This document shows positions 61,332 through 64,000 of a stretch of 64,000 bases of DNA, in pieces (position 1 is the first letter of the stretch; each line of letters starts with the position of its first letter). The translations under genes were made by a program, and so were the position numbers. Source of the stretch: Oscillatoria nigro-viridis PCC 7112 (lineage in GTDB: Bacteria > Cyanobacteriota > Cyanobacteriia > Cyanobacteriales > Microcoleaceae); the NCBI RefSeq assembly GCF_000317475.1, contig NC_019729.1, positions 6,524,501 to 6,588,500 of the forward strand. The letters run 5' to 3'. The notes below the pieces were generated by a model. It searched no databases, had not been told where the DNA came from, and saw nothing but the letters and a program-made list of their open reading frames with translations.

Positions 61332-64000
61332 ATGCCTCCCGTCCATTACTCTTTACTATTTTCACCGTTCTCAAAAACAGGCAAGATGCCTGTTCCACAA
61401 ATACTATATTTTATTGTGAGGTGGGCATTTTGCCCGCCCGTAAGTTACTCCCTACTGTTTGCTTTCCTGTTGCTATTTCCCTCGAAAACCTTCGCCCAAA
61501 TCATTCCCGATAATACCCTGGGCCCGGAAAGTTCGCGCACAGTTACCGATACTATCAACAACTTACCCTCAGATAGAATCACTGGCGGCGCAATTCGCGG
61601 CGTTAACCTCTTTCACAGCTTGCGCGAATTTAACATCCGTGAAGGGCGGGGAGCTTATTTTGAAAATCCCAGCGGAATTGCCAACATCTTCACCCGCGTT
61701 ACGGGCGGCAACCCTTCTAATATTTTAGGAACTCTGGGAGTTTTGGGAAACAGTAACTTATTTTTAATTAACCCAAAAGGAATTATATTCGGCCCGAATG
61801 CGCGGTTAGATTTGCGCGGTTCCTTTATCGGTTCAACCGCTGACAGTGTTGTGTTTAATAACGGCGTTGAATTCAGCAGCACCAACCCGCAAACATCCCC
61901 GCTGTTAACCGTTAATATTCCCGTAGGTTTAAGATTTAGAGACAATCCCGGTGCAATTGTCAACCAATCGACGGCTTTAGGAAAGGTAAACCTGCCAGCT
62001 TCTCCCGTGCCGATTCCGATTAGCGATCGAGTGGGTTTAGCCGTAGAACCAGGTCAAACTTTAGCACTCATTGGCGGCGACATCCAACTCCAAGGCGGCA
62101 ATTTAACCGCCAGCGGCGGACAAATTTTACTCGGTAGCGTCGCCAGTCCCGGTTTAGTTAATTTTGCACTAACCCCTGCTGAGCAACAGCCGGCTAATTT
62201 AACTGTTAATTATGACAACATTCAGAACTTCGGCAATATTCAAATATCCAATGGATCACTGATTAACACCAGCGGCATTGGTGGCGGCAGAATAGAGTTA
62301 AAAGGTGGAAATGTCGCCCTCAGCGGTGCGCGAATTTATGCGCTGACACTGGGAAATATTGACGGTAGAGGTATCGATATCACCGCTCAAAAGTTGCGAG
62401 TGGAAAACGGAACGCAATTTTCTACCCTGACTCTAGGAGATGGTGCAGGAGGCGATATCAATTTCCGGGCTGCTGATTCAGTAGAAATGAGCGGGCTGGG
62501 AGTTGAGGGCTATCAACAGGTTGCAATTAAATATTTGGTATCGGGAACTACAGACCCATTTGACCCGCTAATGATGCTGTTTAATGCTAGTGCTGGTAGC
62601 GGTTCGGGGGGCGATATTACGATCGACACCGGCCGCCTGCTCTTCAACAATGGCGTAGTAGGTAGCGGCATCGCTTTTGGTGGTGGAAATGGCGGAAATT
62701 TAATCATTCGCGCCAATACTTTTGAGATGGTGGGTTCTGGAATTAACAGCGGGACAGCTAAAGAAAGTAGCGGTGCGGGAGGAAGCATTAGTGTTGATGT
62801 CGAGAAATTAATTATGCGCGACGGTTCTATTCTCGGTACGACGAGCTACAGCAGCGGCCCGTCGGGGAATATCAACATTAAAGCTGCTGAATCAGTAGAA
62901 TTGTCTAACAGCGGCCCGACAACAGTTGTGTCAACCGGAATCAGCACGCTGAGTATCGCATCTAACGGCAGGGCGGGGAATATTAACGTTGATACTAAAC
63001 GGTTGACTCTCTCTGGAGGTTCGGCGTTTACATTGGGAACGGGTGTTTTAGTGGGCAGGTTTTTGTTTTCTCAGGAGGGCGGATCTGCTGGAAACTTAAC
63101 AGTTAGGGCTACTGAATCAGTAGAAATTTCAGGCATTTCTCAACTTTTGAGCAGCGGAATTCAGAATGCGAGTGCGCTGACTTCTGGAACTTTGAGTTCT
63201 AGTCGGGGCGGGGATATTCGTATTGATACGCCAAGCCTAACCGTGCGGGATGGGGGGATAGTTTCTACGAGTTCTTTGGGTGTAGGAGATGTGGGGAATA
63301 TTACTGTTAATGCCGATCGCATCGAGGTCAGCGGCAGCGGAAATAATGGTCTGTTTGTCAGTACAATTGATGCTTCGGTGGGCAAGATATTTGGTACTAA
63401 TCCCAATGCTACTGCAAATGCCGGTTCGTTGCATCTGAAGGCCGATCGACTAATTGTCAGAGATGGAGCTACAGTGACGGTACAGGCTACGGGAACCGGA
63501 CGCGCTGGTAATATCAATATTGTCGCAAATTCGATCGACCTTGACAACAAAGCAAGGATTGACGGTACGACTGTATCCGGTACTGGGGCGAATATTAACC
63601 TGCAAGCGCGAGACATCCAATTGCGCCGCAACAGCCAAATTACCACCGATGCAGGCACTTCTGACGGCGGCAATATCAACATCAACAGCAACATTCTTCT
63701 CGCCCTCCCCCAAGAAAACAGCGACATCACAGCCAACGCCCGCACAGCAGGCGGCGGCCGCGTCAATATCGATGTCCCCAATGTCTTCGGTTTTACAGCA
63801 GCGAGTCGCGAACAAGTCAGAAACAGGTTAGGGCTCAGTGACGCCCAATTTGCAGCGTTGCAAGTAAGTCCTACCTCTCTGCTTCCCAGCAGCGACATCG
63901 CCGCGATTTCCCAAAGTGGCGGCCCAGCTTTGCAAGGGGCGGTAACATTTAGTTCTGTTGGAGTGAATCCCGTTCAAGGTTTAGTGGAACTGCCGCAAAA
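61332..64000 (+). CDS. TpsA-type filamentous haemagglutinin-like exoprotein (3' partial)
   Basis: The frame opens at ATG 61332 behind a ggaaaga site and stays open to the window end (889 codons). The mature protein begins near residue 56 (QIIPDNTLGPESSRTVTD). The N-terminal secretion domain has NIREGRGAYFENPSGI, NPKGIIFGPNARLDLRGSF and GGQILLGSVASPGLVNF, the TPS pattern recognised by TpsB. The remainder is glycine/serine-rich beta-helix sequence (GGSISVDVEKL, GGDIRIDTPSLTVRDGG, AGNINIVANS). It would be secreted through the TpsB pore encoded 0.8 kb upstream, as an adhesin or other surface protein. Oddity: the signal peptide is interrupted by residues translated from a dispersed repeat (KTGKMPVPQILYF), flanked by two copies of YSLLF. 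Confidence 0.9.
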   Translation, partial: MPPVHYSLLFSPFSKTGKMPVPQILYFIVRWAFCPPVSYSLLFAFLLLFPSKTFAQIIPDNTLGPESSRTVTDTINNLPSDRITGGAIRGVNLFHSLREFNIREGRGAYFENPSGIANIFTRVTGGNPSNILGTLGVLGNSNLFLINPKGIIFGPNARLDLRGSFIGSTADSVVFNNGVEFSSTNPQTSPLLTVNIPVGLRFRDNPGAIVNQSTALGKVNLPASPVPIPISDRVGLAVEPGQTLALIGGDIQLQGGNLTASGGQILLGSVASPGLVNFALTPAEQQPANLTVNYDNIQNFGNIQISNGSLINTSGIGGGRIELKGGNVALSGARIYALTLGNIDGRGIDITAQKLRVENGTQFSTLTLGDGAGGDINFRAADSVEMSGLGVEGYQQVAIKYLVSGTTDPFDPLMMLFNASAGSGSGGDITIDTGRLLFNNGVVGSGIAFGGGNGGNLIIRANTFEMVGSGINSGTAKESSGAGGSISVDVEKLIMRDGSILGTTSYSSGPSGNINIKAAESVELSNSGPTTVVSTGISTLSIASNGRAGNINVDTKRLTLSGGSAFTLGTGVLVGRFLFSQEGGSAGNLTVRATESVEISGISQLLSSGIQNASALTSGTLSSSRGGDIRIDTPSLTVRDGGIVSTSSLGVGDVGNITVNADRIEVSGSGNNGLFVSTIDASVGKIFGTNPNATANAGSLHLKADRLIVRDGATVTVQATGTGRAGNINIVANSIDLDNKARIDGTTVSGTGANINLQARDIQLRRNSQITTDAGTSDGGNININSNILLALPQENSDITANARTAGGGRVNIDVPNVFGFTAASREQVRNRLGLSDAQFAALQVSPTSLLPSSDIAAISQSGGPALQGAVTFSSVGVNPVQGLVELPQ
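61362..61441. repeat. Dispersed palindromic element inside the tpsA signal-peptide coding region
   Basis: It has the core aacaggcaagatgcctgttc and gtgggcattttgcccgccc. The flanking DNA on each side reads ttactctttactattt and ttactccctactgttt, a near-duplication. The reading frame is preserved. Confidence 0.85.

Noticed and set aside
63161-63898. 245-codon open frame on the minus strand opposite tpsA
   Set aside because: The plus strand has an unbroken TpsA beta-helix sequence; the repetitive glycine/serine codons leave the other strand open by chance.

Overview
The window reads as a chromosomal segment of a filamentous, non-heterocystous cyanobacterium of the Microcoleus/Oscillatoria type; this placement is inferred. 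It rests on many gcgatcgc (HIP1-like) octamers, light-dependent protochlorophyllide reductase, a phylloquinone (men) pathway with a cyanobacterial-type DHNA-CoA hydrolase, WD40-fused signalling proteins, heptamer tandem repeats and several families of palindromic dispersed repeats. I recognised no rRNA or tRNA gene.

Layout. (1) 1-9.4 kb: a signalling cluster made of a multi-HAMP hybrid kinase (5' end outside the window), CheR, a CheB without receiver domain and a REC-PAS-kinase-REC protein, then methionine aminopeptidase and a NarL-type response regulator resembling Rre1/Ycf29. (2) 10-22.8 kb: a small exported protein beside decayed sequence, a 1735-residue STAND NTPase with 14 WD40 repeats, a YdeP-like molybdopterin oxidoreductase, a glycosyltransferase pseudogene, a 35-residue membrane peptide and a Ser/Thr kinase with WD40 propeller. 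(3) 23-30 kb: two divergent genes of unknown function, a TMEM14-like protein, a DUF815-type AAA ATPase, a TerB-like protein, MenI and a PanE-like reductase. (4) 30-39.5 kb: menA, two small genes, menH, menC and menE on the minus strand, with menF and menD on the plus strand; with menI these cover phylloquinone ring synthesis except menB and the late methyltransferase step. (5) 39.6-55 kb: glutaredoxin, a WYL regulator, a HepT-MntA toxin-antitoxin pair and a complete type I-D CRISPR-Cas locus (cas10d/csc3, csc2, csc1, cas3', cas6, cas4, cas1, cas2), followed by a 21-repeat array cut short by an IS630 remnant. (6) 55-64 kb: an OYE-family reductase, protochlorophyllide oxidoreductase, and a two-partner secretion pair (TpsB, TpsA) with a Uma2-type nuclease gene between them; TpsA runs off the window end.

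The two most unusual themes are: (a) a cluster of regularly spaced, CRISPR-like but divergent repeats between cas6 and cas4, framed by a dispersed inverted repeat, in a locus that also carries HepT-MntA and a divergent WYL gene; and (b) repeated in-frame invasion of protein-coding genes by short palindromic elements (menC, menD, tpsB, the tpsA signal peptide, a Ser/Thr kinase linker and the C-terminus of a hybrid kinase).

All family assignments come from reading motifs in the translations; no database search was run. Start codons were moved to an internal ATG where the longest frame opened at an implausible TTG or GTG.
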